Shown here: positions 34,981-45,900 of the stretch, in pieces
Layout of the letters: the number at the start of each line of letters is the position of its first letter
Numbering within the stretch: the first letter of the stretch is position 1
Assembly (NCBI GenBank): GCA_015680905.1
Contig: CM027385.1
Location: 78,575,501 to 78,639,500 of the forward strand
Length of the DNA: 64,000 nucleotides
DNA from: Coptis chinensis
Taxonomy: Eukaryota > Streptophyta > Magnoliopsida > Ranunculales > Ranunculaceae
Reading direction: 5' to 3'
Program-made: the position numbers and the translations under genes
The notes under the pieces: generated by a model
Databases searched by the model: none
What the model was told of the DNA's origin: nothing
What the model saw: the letters and a program-made list of their open reading frames with translations, nothing else

Positions 34981-35628
34981 ATAAGATACTACTTAATAAG
35001 AATCATCTCTTAAATTAAATCTAAGTAATCCACATTTTCACATATGAGATGATCATGATAATCTACTAGCATGATTCTAGCCATTAAATAAAATCAATAC
35101 ATTTGACTATCAATAACATAGAATATGCAAAAAATCTACTACTTAAATTTCCATTTCATAAAATTGTTTCTACAAAAAAAGAGTTTCATATCTTTCAAAA
35201 ACAATGTAGAACTAAATGAGCTAGTCAACCATGAACATAGAAGCGCCCCGGGTGCCCGTGGGAGTCATCCTCATCCTCCACAATCACTATCGACCATTTG
35301 AAAATTACTAGCCACTTCCTCTGTTTCCCCGTGAGGTGGGAAATAAACCCGATGACACATCATATGGATTTGGTTCCTTAGCATCGCCCCATAATCGATG
35401 TAGGAGAGATTTAAAGTGGTCGAGCCTCATTCCTATCCCGAATAGGATTTGGGGGCTCTTTGGTGTATATTCTGGTGATGGTGGCTCTGTCTCTATCTTA
35501 TCAGATTTCAAGACAGTACTCTTGAAAGTTCTCCTATATTGCTTAGAAGTCATGCGTTTCTTGGAAGCCCGTCTCCCAAGATCTGGTTCAGTTTTCCTAC
35601 AAGTTTCGGGTCTATGTGACTTTGGCAT
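34140..35628 (-). repeat. Left arm of ~1.49-kb inverted repeat (Gag plus upstream frame)
   Basis: This arm is the mirror image of 36049-37530. Positions correspond colinearly: the ATG of the upstream frame at 35628 pairs with 36049, the Gag start region at about 34957 with 36719, and the Gag zinc knuckle at about 34160 with about 37490. The arms differ by scattered substitutions and small indels. The spacer between them is about 420 bp (35629-36048). Confidence 0.92.
35230..35628 (-). pseudogene. Unidentified small ORF upstream of Gag, left copy
   Basis: A 106-codon minus-strand frame starts MPKSHRPETCRKTEPDLGRR. The N-terminus is very basic (residues 1-45, many K/R), then comes a Pro/Glu segment (ETEPPSPEYTPKSP). 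A frameshift then leads into an acidic tail best seen in the mirror copy. It is between the element's leader and Gag. I do not recognise the protein; Ty1-copia elements do not normally carry a frame here. Confidence 0.55.
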
Positions 35629-36048
35629 CGAGCCAGTTTTCCATGGTTTGCATGCTTTTGTTTGCGGTTTTAATCTTGTGATCTACAATTTTTGAAAAAC
35701 TGCGGTTTTTTCAAAATCTTTTAATTAAGTTTTAAATAATTAGGTTGTTTAAAATTAATTAGATATTGCTTAATTTTTTTGCAAAATAAATTATTTATGG
35801 GAAATAATTAGTGGAAATTTTTTTCTAGGAAATTTTTTTCTTAGAAATTTTTACATGGAAATTTATTTCTGAGATTATTTCTCTATAAATTTTAAGTTTT
35901 TTTTTCACATGTATTTTTCCACAATTAAAAATTGACATTAGGATGTTTATTTTTACCATGCGAAGAATTATTTGAATGGATTTTTACTATTGCATGTATA
36001 TAAAATTGTTTGTTTTCTATCAACGGTCATATGAAAACCAAGGCACAA

Positions 36049-36450
36049 TGCCTAAGTCACATAGACCCGAAACTTGTAGGAAAACTGAACCAGATCTTGG
36101 GAGACGGGCTTCCAAGAAACGCATGACTGCTAAGCAATATAGGAGAACTTTCAAGAGTACTGTCTTGAAATCTGATAAGATAGAGACAGAGCCACCATCA
36201 CCAGAATATACACCAAAGAGCCCCAGTCCTATTCGGGATAGGAATGAGGCTCGACCACTTAAATCTCCTACATCGATTATGGGACGATGCTAAGGAACCA
36301 AATCCATATGATGTGTCATCAGGGTTTATTTTCCCACCTCACGGGGAAACAGAGGAAGTGGCTAGTAATTTTCAAATGGCTGATAGTGACTGTGAGGATG
36401 AGGATGACTCCCCTGGGCACCCAGGACGCTTCTATGTTCATGGTTGACTA
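36049..36450 (+). pseudogene. Unidentified small ORF upstream of Gag, right copy
   Basis: This is the mirror copy of the small basic frame. The first about 65 codons are open (MPKSHRPETCRKTEPD and onward). A one-base change of frame at about 36240 then leads to a second open segment, 36244-36447, ending in an acidic tail (MADSDCEDEDDSP) and a stop. Read together the frame would encode about 130-140 residues with a basic N-terminus and an acidic C-terminus. Function unknown. Confidence 0.55.
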
Positions 36451-37530
36451 GCTCTTTTTAGTTCTACATTGTTTTTTGAAAGATATGAAACTCTTTTTGT
36501 AGAAACAATTTTATGAAATGGAAATTTAAGTAGTAGATTTTTTGCATATTCTATGTTATTGATAGCCAAATGCATTGATTTTATTTAATGGCTAGAATCA
36601 TGCTAGTAGATTATCATGATCATCTCATATGTGAAAATGTGGATTACTTAGATTTAATTTAAGAGATGATTCTTATTCGTAGTATCTTATTTTTGGAATT
36701 CAAACTTGATAGAATGGCACCCGATGGAAAATCCCCGTTTACGATGCTACCTGAAAAGGACTTGTTAAACGATAAGAATTACTTAACTTTGGTCTAGGAA
36801 AGTTAAGTTAATTAAAGATATGAAGGTCATTGATGTAATAACCGAGACGAAGAGCGTAACCTATCACTGAAGGATTAACACAAGTCGTTTAACCTTGCCA
36901 CTTAAAAAGTACAATGAGTATACAAGCAAAATAATAATGTTGCCGAATTGCCATACTTGGCACCATGAGGAATGACTTCATGATCTTGTATGATGGCCTT
37001 GGATCGGCTAAAGAGCTATGGGAAGCAAGAAAAGGCGGACCTGGGGAATACTTCATTACCGCATTTACCGAGGAGGCTACAAATGAGTGAAGCTGCCCCA
37101 TACCTCTATGACACAACATTTGCGGTGATGAGAAACATGGTTGCCGAAGTTAGCCCGGGGCAGACAGTCCCCGTCAAATGAACAACAAATTCAAGCCGTC
37201 ATTAGGTCTTTACCTAAAACTTGGGAACAATTTCGCCTTATCTTGACGATGACGACAAAAGATCACAAACTTTGCAGTGCAAAGGAAATGTGAGCTTGAG
37301 GAACAAAGGCTTCTCAATGAAAAGCTTGTTGTTCAAAATGAAGCAAATGTTGTCAACTCCAAAAAGAGGAAGGCTCCTTGGAACAAGAAAAGTGGAAAAG
37401 GAAAGGCAAGGAAAAGGCCAAGCCTAACCCAGAGCAAAAAGAAACCTAGGAAGTCGATAGACATGACTAGTGTTGAATGCTTCCGTTGTCATCGATGGGA
37501 CACTATGCTAGGGCATGTCCTTATCCCGAG
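36049..37530 (+). repeat. Right arm of ~1.49-kb inverted repeat
   Basis: This is the inverted copy of 34140-35628. It includes the upstream small frame (36049-36447), the leader to Gag, and Gag up to the zinc knuckle, all on the plus strand. Confidence 0.92.
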
Positions 37531-37540
37531 GTGAGTTTTA
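36713..37540 (+). pseudogene. Copia Gag remnant, right copy
   Basis: The plus-strand Gag starts MAPDGKSP at about 36715. Frameshifts and deletions are frequent (several between 36800 and 37280). A 77-codon open stretch (37277-37510) ends at a damaged knuckle, CFRCH followed by a lost glycine-histidine pair. It is non-functional and more damaged than the left copy. Confidence 0.8.
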
Positions 37541-38860
37541 CTTTAAAATCATTGTCAATGTGATAAATCTTTGTCATCTTTGTCGATTCATCACAATATT
37601 GGATTGTAGATTCAAAGAAATGACGACCACATACTTAGGGATAGGTCCCTGTTTGAAGATTTCCGGAAACTTCCACAAGGAACTTCGGAGAGTTCACATG
37701 GGAAACCAAAGTGTAGCCGATGTTTTGGGGCACGCAGGCACTTGTAGGTTGGATTTTGCGAGTGGGAGATCCATCCTTATTGAAGAAGTACTCTTTGTAC
37801 CCTCAATTAGGAGAAATCTTTTATCAGTTTTGAAATTACTTCAAGAATCCTATGTGTTTAATTTTTCCCAGAACTCGCTTGAGATATCTTTAAATAACAG
37901 TTTGATAGGTCATGCTTATTTAATGAATTCTTTTATGACATTACACTTAGCACAAACTGAAGTTTTTATGTCTAAAATGGTTGGTTGCCAATTGTGGCAT
38001 GCTAGACTAGGACATATTGGACACAGTAGGATAGACCGCTTAGCAAGGGGAGGGTTGTTAGGTAACTTAACCTCTGTTAAAATGGAAACCTGTGAAAGTT
38101 GTCTTGCTGGAAAAGCCACCAAGAAACCTTTTGGGAAAGCCCAAAGGGCAACTTATCATTTACAACTTATTCACTCGGACATCGTGGACCAATGAATGTA
38201 ATGACAAGGCATGGGGCTTTGTATTTCATTACCTTCTTCACGGATGACTATACACGTTATGGGACCGTGTACTTGATGTCTCACAAATCGGGACGCCTTT
38301 GAACTGTTTTAAAAGTACAAGAACCTAGTTGAGAATCAACTTGATAGGACAATAAAGGCCTTAAGAACCCACCGCTGGGCGTGAATATCTTTTTGATGAG
38401 TTTAAGGAACTCGTGAAAATAAAGGGTATAGCTAGATGCCTAACTATTCCTTATACCCCCGTGAGAATGGTGTCTCGAGAGAAGGAATAGAACCCCGTTG
38501 GACATGGTTAGATCTATGATGGCTCGGGCTAACTTGCCTATCTCATTTTGGGGTGATGCATTGTTAGCGGCAAATTTGCGCATACTTAACCTAGTTCCTT
38601 CAAAAGCTGTTGACAAAACACCCTATGAACTATGGGTGGTAGACAACCCGTTTTGAACTACCTTAGACCATGGGGGTGTCTTTGCCTTTGTCACTTCTCA
38701 AAATCGAGAATTTGGAAAGTTGAGTGCTCTGGAAAGAAGTGTATCTTTATAAGATCGATTGAGACTTCTAAGGGGTATGTCTTCCAGGGGAGGATACTCG
38801 AGGACATGTCGCGAAATAGAAGCACGTAGCGTCGATTCTTATAGGATCAATACCCGATGA
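37541..38860 (+). pseudogene. Copia protease and integrase remnant
   Basis: A 226-codon frame (37515-38195) begins with the protease region. Its DSG motif is changed: the sequence reads ILDCRFKEM where WILDSGA is usual. VLFVPSIRRNLLSVLKL and the GAG-pre-integrase zinc finger (LWHARLGHIGHSRIDRL, then CESCLAGKATKKPF) follow. The integrase core is visible at 38190-38300 (HSDI, YFITFFTDDYTRYGTVYLM) and continues, broken by frameshifts, to about 38820. This is the only protease-integrase copy in the element, and it is in inverted orientation relative to the LTRs. Confidence 0.82.
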
Positions 38861-38879
38861 GGGGTGAGGTTGATAAGGA

Positions 38880-39328
38880 TATACAACTTTCTGAAGTTGA
38901 TAACCTTATAGCTGGCGATGAACAAAGGCGAAGATGAAACTTTCATCAACCCTGATTCTAGTAACAATGGCATTGGTCAAATGATTGATCAATCCCAACC
39001 TCGTAAAAGTGTTAGAGGCCATATCCCCAAACGTCGGTTTAAGATTGAAAGGGAGATAAATATGACCAATGCACTTACAGAAATATCTAATGAACCTAAA
39101 ACGTTCAAGGAGGCTATTTCTGGGTCCAATACAAGTAAGTGGTTGGAAGCTATGAAGGAAGAATTGGAATTGATGAAGAAAAACAAAGTATGGGACTTAG
39201 ATGATCTACCTCCAAACAGGAGATCTATTGGGAACAAGTGGGTTCTCAAGATCAAGAAAAATGCGGAAGGGAACATAGACAAATTCAAAGCTAGGCTTGT
39301 TGCAAAGGTTACACCCGCGAAGGAATAG
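38880..39328 (+). pseudogene. Copia RT N-terminal fragment, plus-strand arm
   Basis: A 136-codon frame reads GEDETFINPDSSNNGIGQMI, RGHIPKRRFKIE and KEELELMKKNKVWDLDDL up to KFKARLVAK. It ends abruptly at 39328 where the sequence turns back on itself. It forms an inverted repeat of about 450 bp with 39378-39870. Confidence 0.85.
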
Positions 39329-39377
39329 GCGTGTGGAGGCAAATCTGCGCTCTTGGTGAGAAGGTGTCCTCATAGTC

Positions 39378-39870
39378 TATTCCTTCTTTTGGGTGTAACC
39401 TTTTTGCAACAAGCCTAGCTTTGAATTTGTTTATGTTCCCTTCCCAAGATTTTTCTTGATCTTGAGAACCCACTTGTTCCCAATAGATCTCCGCTTTGGA
39501 GGTAGATCAACTAAGTCCCATATTTTGTTTTTCTTCATCGAGTCCAATTCTTCCTTCATAGCTTCCATCCACTTACTTGTATTGGACCCTTAAATAGCCT
39601 CCTTTGAACGTTTTAGGCTCATCGATATTTTCGTAAGTGCATTGGTCATATTTATCTCCCCTTCAATCTCAAACCGACGTTTGGAGATATGGCCTCTAAC
39701 ACTTTTTACGAGGTGGGATTGATCAATCATTTGACCAATGCCATTGTTACTAGAATCGGGGTTGATGAAAGTTTCATCTTCGCCTTGTTCATCGCCAGCT
39801 ATAAGGTTATCAACTAAAATAAAGTTGTATATCTTTATCAACCTCACCCTCATTGGGTATTGATCCTCTA
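39378..39870 (-). pseudogene. Copia RT N-terminal fragment, minus-strand arm beside PBS
   Basis: On the minus strand this carries the same pre-RT/RT segment as 38880-39328 (MIDQS, SVRGHISKRRFEIE, MTNALTKIS). Leftward it ends in the fold-back loop (39329-39377). Rightward it adjoins the leader and primer-binding site of the right LTR with Gag, protease and integrase missing. Confidence 0.82.
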
Positions 39871-39900
39871 AGAATCTGACGTTACGTGCTCCGATACCAA

Positions 39901-40568
39901 TGTAGGATTTTATCGATATCTCATGCATGATTCCTACGATATATACAATTATGTTATACCACATGCATAAAATAGCGCAATGAAACGGAAGATAGATTAC
40001 CTTGGTCACAACTTTCAATTTGAAGTTCCAAGCTTTGATCTACAGAGGAAGATGTTCTTGGCACACTCAAGATCTTCTTCTTCTTAACTTTTCGGAGTCA
40101 AGTTCCAACCACGAGCGAGGAAGCAACCTTTTTTTTTCACGAACCAAGAACCAAGAACCGACAATAGCTAGGGAGGATACCACCTATGGAATCTCCACAA
40201 ATTTCCGGCTTCTACTTTAGAAAATGTTGGAGGCTGCCATTAAAGGAGAGAGAGTTTTTCTTGTTGTTCGGATGATCAATATATGAGAGGTGGGGGGTCT
40301 ATTTATAGAGGTTCCCACCTCCTCAATATTGGATAGGATAGAGTCCTATACTCATCTAATATCATATAGGATAGAGTCATATACTCATCTAATATCTGAT
40401 AGGATAGAGTCCTATACTCATCTAATATCAGATAGGATAGAGTCATATACTCATCTAATATCTGATAGGATAGAGTCCTATACTCATCTAATATCTGATA
40501 GGATAGAGTCCTATACTCAGTGGTTTATCCTTATCTTGGTGGGCGTCTATCCAACCTTATTTCCAACA
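39901..40568 (-). repeat. 5' LTR of the 30.6-40.6 kb copia element
   Basis: This 668-bp LTR has termini TGTAGGATTTTATCG (plus strand) and TTTCCAACA. It exceeds the other LTR by 53 bp, mostly because it has six instead of four copies of the 33-bp internal repeat (40329-40518). Confidence 0.92.
40329..40518. repeat. 33-bp minisatellite inside the 5' LTR (6 units)
   Basis: Six units of GATAGAGTC(C/A)TATACTCATC plus TAATATC. Because 33 is a multiple of three, one frame stays open and spells an 11-residue repeat (RIESYTHLISD). That is a by-product of the repeat, not evidence of a gene. Confidence 0.92.
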
Positions 40569-42259
40569 GTATTGATAGTAAAAGTAAGATTCGAGGGTTT
40601 TCATTTATTACCCTAGTGATTTCCACGCGGAGTATTTCCACATTGATAGCATTTTCAAGTAAGTACTTTATTCCTCATGATGCAATTTCACGGAAAACCA
40701 AGCTTTCAGCTTCAATTGCCTTAGGACAGAAAATGGAGTGGGTAGGATCCCAATTGCTTCAGGGATAACCTTGGCAAATGAAAGACAAAATTAACTTATT
40801 TTCGTAACGCTGTACATACATATTCATAGGGAATGGAAAAACCAAAACTTATGTAACAGAGGTTAGTAATACTAGCATGACAAGGGTTTAAATATAGGAG
40901 AAATTTTTGGCAGAAGTTAGTGTCATGTACTGGCTCAGTGATTCTAAGACACCCTGAATTGAATCTTATTAACTATGTATGTTTTCATAAAACCATTTCA
41001 AGCATTTCTTATCAATTGCACGGCACTATATACATTGCATATTACTTATGTAGGGAGAACTTAAAAATAAATTTATGGATTATGTTTAGCTCGTTAAATA
41101 ATAAATCAAGGATGGCCTAACAACCCTAGTTTTTGTATGTTTTCATACTAAAGCAGAGCAAATATTGAGCAAGAAAGTAGCATTTTGGGCATTGTTAAAG
41201 GAAAGAAAACATACCTCAAGCAGCAAAGCTGATACAGTTAATGACTCTGCATTCCCTAGCCCTCCCAGAATCAGCATCATCTCTTTACCAAACCCCTGGT
41301 TCCGAAACCTAGACAACTCCAATTCTTCAAATTCATTGGAAAATGGAAATCTCATGTCAATGTCTGCCTTCACTAGAGAGGAAAGATTCTGTAAAGAATA
41401 TTCATTTGAAATATCTGCTCTACAAACAAATGTTCTGAGGTTTGTTGCAGATACTGTGATTTTGCATTTCTTATTAGACTCCATATCACAGTATGCAGAA
41501 AGCTCGTCTATTTCCAAATGCTTAAGTTGCACAGCAGAAAAAATGACATTATCTGTTTTGTGCAGTTCACATTTTATTATGGTAAGGATTTCAAGCACTG
41601 GACAACTTGAAAAAAGATTGTGCACAAAATCAGTTCCCTGGAAACGAAGCATTTGAAGATGCAAAGTTTTAAGACGCGGTAGACTCAATGATTCAGGTAG
41701 ACTGAAGATAGCGATGGGTGATCCATACCCATGAGAACCCTTTCTCATCTTCAGCTTCAAAACTGTTAATTGCTTGCTAGTAGCAAGGCACGGACATAAA
41801 TGTATGGTTCTTAGAGTATTAGAACAAAATTCGAGATCCAGCACTGGAGTATCAGACGGTACTGTAAACTGGGTCACTGTCTTTACAGATTCAGTAACAG
41901 GAATTTTTTTTTCATACTTTGAAACAGTATCTCTGAATGGTACTAGACGAATCGCGAAACAACAAAACCTTATTCACAAAATCATTAAACTCGGCAGCAG
42001 GTATTCCTTGGTGGTGGTAGTATGTGTGGCAGTCTGCATTAAGAAACGTAAGTGATTTCCAGAGATATCTCCATCTTTTTGACACAAGGCTTGATCGAAT
42101 GGCTTCTATTATATCTATGTCCGAATATATTTGATCTAAAAGTGCATCGGGTAAGTCACTAATCCTATCTTTGTTAATCATCGACTCGCCTGATTGTAAT
42201 GTTTGATGATGGAGACTTGGATCAACAACTGCTTCTCCATTCAAAGAAGCGTTGGGCAT

Positions 42260-42933
42260 TTTGTTGCATACAATACGTGAACAGTAGTTATAATATGTTA
42301 GGTTTTATTGAAGAAAATGATATACAATAACCCAGCCCCCTACTTGGTTACAACTCTCTTATAGCGGTTTACATCAAGTTTCCAACTTGGTCACAACTCT
42401 GATAATAACAAAGTACCAGATTCCAGGAAGATTATAATCCGAAGATTTCTAGACTAAAGCACCCTTAAAACTTTCCCAACTTTTATATGTTGTAGACATA
42501 AGCAGAGCCAACCGTATAGCCAAAATTCATTATTATTAAACAAATTTTAACACCAAACATAACCATGACACTAATGCTGGCTTCATGACCACCTAGCTGA
42601 TAAATTCATATATGATAAGAATATCCTCCACATTTTATTACAAAAGTGTATGCATAGAAGTAATTACACACGGATTAAACATCCAAAAAAATGAAGGATA
42701 GTGTGTGCATTCTATACCTTAAAATGTTCAGCTGTTAAAATTCCTGCTAGGTACTATCAGGACATTCTTAAACAGCCATAAACAAGAGAAGCTAGACCCT
42801 CTGTGCCGTTGAAAACAGAAATCTCTTTGCAGCTCCAAATGTACTTCTAAACATAATTTTTGAACCTCGGCATATTCAGTCTACCAAAGGTCTGCTGCTT
42901 TCAATCCTACCAAAACAGCTGCAGATGTTTTAT
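42260..42933. other. Intergenic between pseudogene D and the SUVR gene
   Basis: This 5' flank of D and 3' flank of the SUVR-like gene has no recognisable gene or repeat. Confidence 0.5.
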
Positions 42934-45900
42934 CTAGTCACTGCGAATCCAACGCCTTGATTTGGTTCCTGCACCACAACAGAATTTGCATAAAGCACAC
43001 GAAAAGGAGTCTCAATTAAAGTAATAGACTCAATGGCAAAGTCAATCAGAATCATGCAATCATATAGAAGAGCAATTAAATATTAAGCTAGATAGAACAG
43101 AGCTTCAATTATTCTTGAGTGAGGTTTTTCTTATTCCACTAGCTAGGTGAAACATGAAGGATTTTTCAGTCATTGCGAACTGACTTTTTACAAGTAAATA
43201 ATAAATCACTTTAAATAAATGGGTAACATCTCAGACAGGAGGCACATTCCAAGAACTACAACAACAAATAGTCAAATCCGTTTTGCCCCAATCAAAATGG
43301 ACATGCAGACACGTACATTTTGTGGTTGGTTACATATAAATTATCATCAGTTAGTACTGTTACTGTTCTTTAAGCAAGTTAGCAGTAATTTCATTAATCG
43401 CACCATCTTGTATTCTCTTATTAGAATGTTAACTTTTCAGACTAATCAAAAGCTGCTTAGGCAATGCCCCTGGTGCTCTTACTGAAAGAATCCATATCAT
43501 TTAAAGGGATCCAGAGAGTAGTTATCATGACTTGAGGGAACACCAATGCTGGAAGTTGTAAGAGTAAATAACAGAATTGACTAACTGAGCATATAACTAA
43601 ATAGTGAAAGACAGTCGATGAGGAAGTAAGGTTGAGTTGACTGCAGTAAAGTGGATTCAGCTATCCAGGTTTCTACGATTTGTAGACTAGTAAACCTGAG
43701 TTATCAGCATAAATTACCACTGAAATCAGACAGTTTATTCTATGTTGCAAGTTTACTGGCTAAAACCCCTTACTCCCTGATCATAATACCTTCTACTGTT
43801 TCTACAAGGAAATGGAATGTTATTGATAGTAGTTGTGTGTTTAAATTGTAGAAAGATAAATACTTACTATGCGAGCGCTTCATGTCACGACAGCATCCAC
43901 TACCACAGCGACACTGGAATGCTTTCATGGAGTGATAATCGTTGTCGAAATCAATCCCATAGTCCTGCACCACAATCAATTTAACGTTACCCAAGTCCAT
44001 GAAATCAGCACAAACAACTTAAAATATATACGTAAAAAGTTATGTTCTTGACGAAAATATCAATACCAACATGTACATGAAAAACACACTGCCATGTCAA
44101 TTTTATCAACAAGAGGCAGAAAGAAAGAGGTATTCCAGACTGATATTGTTGATGGAAAGAACTGAATCAAAGATGGTGATACTTAGTTAAAATTGAACAT
44201 TTGCATTAACTAGCCTACTCACCCAAGTTAATTCTTCCAAAGCATTTATTTGTCTAGTCGTGAAAAATGCAAGCTGCAAAAAAAGAATCTTTTCAATTAG
44301 ATTTGCTTTCTAAAAGACGTTGAGTGACACAAACGTAAGATACAGGAAAAGAAGTACATGACTGAAACCTATCAAATATCTTACATGATAGTAGTGGTGA
44401 TCTGGTATTTCAACCTCAACTGGGATATCAACTAAGTTTGCATCAAAACATCTGTAAAATCAGATATGGTCATGAAAGGAGGTGAGAAGGAAAGGGAATC
44501 AGAGAGAATAAAACAGATACAAAGGAAATGGAGTCGGAGAGAATAAAACAGATATAAAGCAAGTAACTGAGTCATGGTCTACATGTATCACTGTATTATA
44601 CAAATGAAGTGTAAATTTTTATCTTGTGGCGTGTGTGTGTGTGTGTGGGAGATTTCTGGACGAAGGAGATCACAAGTCACATCACTTGAACATAAGAAGT
44701 ATAGAGAAAAACTTAATACTTATATTAGGTTCTTGCTTGAGAGGGAGCGTCTTCATGGGGACCCGTCAGCATGAATGGAGGACTGATTTCAGAGAAGCTG
44801 ATCTCCTCAAGCTAATTTTCTAATATTTCTAAAGTTGTCAGATATCAACATACATTTCAAATTTTACAAAATTTTGAACTATGCTAGATCGAAAAGGAAG
44901 TTTAGTTTACGTATGGTAGCAACTTATTGTCACATGATACAACGTATAAAAAGATTTGTGTACAATTAATACCCCAAAATAATAATGCATAGAGTTTCAT
45001 TAGCATAGAGTTTATATCAGCTTCCCTTCCAGTTATAGCATCTAAGTTATGCTTGTGCATGCTTCAGTCCTCACGACCTCACGTATTAAACTTTTTAATT
45101 GTTCGGGACATAACTAAAGTTCAGAATTCAGTTCTGGTTAAGGTGACCAATGGTGGCTTATTCACTATATATCTTCACATAGAAAACAGAAGTAAGTTCT
45201 AATACGTACTAGCAGTTCGAAAGGAAACTCAGTTAGTCAAGGTGCAAAGATTCTTGTTTACATTCAGACATTCAGTCAACTTATCTTACATATAAAAGAG
45301 GGGGGAATATGAGCTACTATCAAATATATTGATGCTAAAACTATGTGCTTAAAAAGCCAATAGCGGATTTACCATGCTTTTGTCCTAATATTCTGCTAGT
45401 TAATAACAAAAGACCATTCCAAACAACATCGATGGAAAAGTGTGTAGAACTTGCTAAAGTTGGTGGATGCATTGAGCTTCAAAATAAGGTCTGTAATCAC
45501 TAATCACACAACCCTAGCTAGGATACTCCAAGAGGAACCTATTTTAGCACAAAAACTTCAAATTTTATTCATTGAAGGAAAAACAACTCAAATATGCTAA
45601 AACGGCATATTGTTGTTCAGTACAATACGAAATTAAGGAAACATGTAACCAAGTAGTATTACAGATCAAATATCTAAAATTGTCAATAAATATGTTCTAC
45701 AGTTCTTCTCTTTAGAAAGCAACTAATTCTCATTAGCTTGAATGTTGCAAAGGATCTCATCCAAGTATTCCTAAAGAGCTTCACCATTTGAATCTAACTA
45801 GCTATCAAAGGCAGTATTCCAGACATCCAATTCAAAAAATGAAAGCTGACATAGCATTTTTGTGAAAATAGAAGGCCATGCAGTCATTGATGTGTTACCT

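Larger units (their letters stand above)
30644..40568 (-). mobile_element. Ty1-copia element with inverted interior, TSD GTATT
   Basis: The two LTRs are in the same (minus) orientation at 30644-31258 and 39901-40568. The whole is flanked by the perfect 5-bp direct repeat GTATT (30639-30643 and 40569-40573). A primer-binding site (TTGGTATCGGAGC, minus strand, 39888-39900) follows the right LTR and a purine tract (GTGGGAGA) precedes the left LTR. The interior is not colinear: 31.3-35.7 kb reads minus (RNase H, RT, Gag and an upstream frame), 36.0-39.3 kb reads plus (upstream frame, Gag, protease, integrase, RT start), and 39.3-39.9 kb reads minus again (RT start, then PBS). All coding parts are broken. 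Confidence 0.88.
30094..42259 (-). pseudogene. F-box/LRR/FBD pseudogene D, split by a retrotransposon
   Basis: Pieces of one gene lie on both sides of the copia element at 30644-40568. Exon 1 (41215-42259) has an F-box (RISDLPDALLDQIYSDIDII, SLVSKRWRYLWKSLTFLN) and LRR repeats (LSLPRLKTLHLQML, SSCPVLEILTIIKC). Its frame changes between QRYCFK and the IPVTESVKTVTQF segment (about 41905-41945), next to a nine-A run. Exon 2 (40612-40769) is 158 bp instead of the 156 bp of genes B and C and has a stop where they read IKYLL. Exon 3 (30094 to about 30324) carries the FBD end (LKNASILEKLTIFT, ERLMAYPKASSNAEILF). The retrotransposon sits in intron 2 between 30643 and 40569. Donor and acceptor positions match B and C. 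Both the coding lesions and the 9.9-kb insertion argue against function. Confidence 0.85.

Noticed and set aside
40290-40616. 108-codon frame with an RIESYTHLISD repeat, looking like a repeat protein
   Set aside because: It is the translation of the 33-bp LTR minisatellite; the frame is open only because the unit is a multiple of three.
44574-44823. Open frames with a GTGTGTG run
   Set aside because: Intron 6 of the SUVR-like gene; the frame crosses a dinucleotide repeat and shows no domain.
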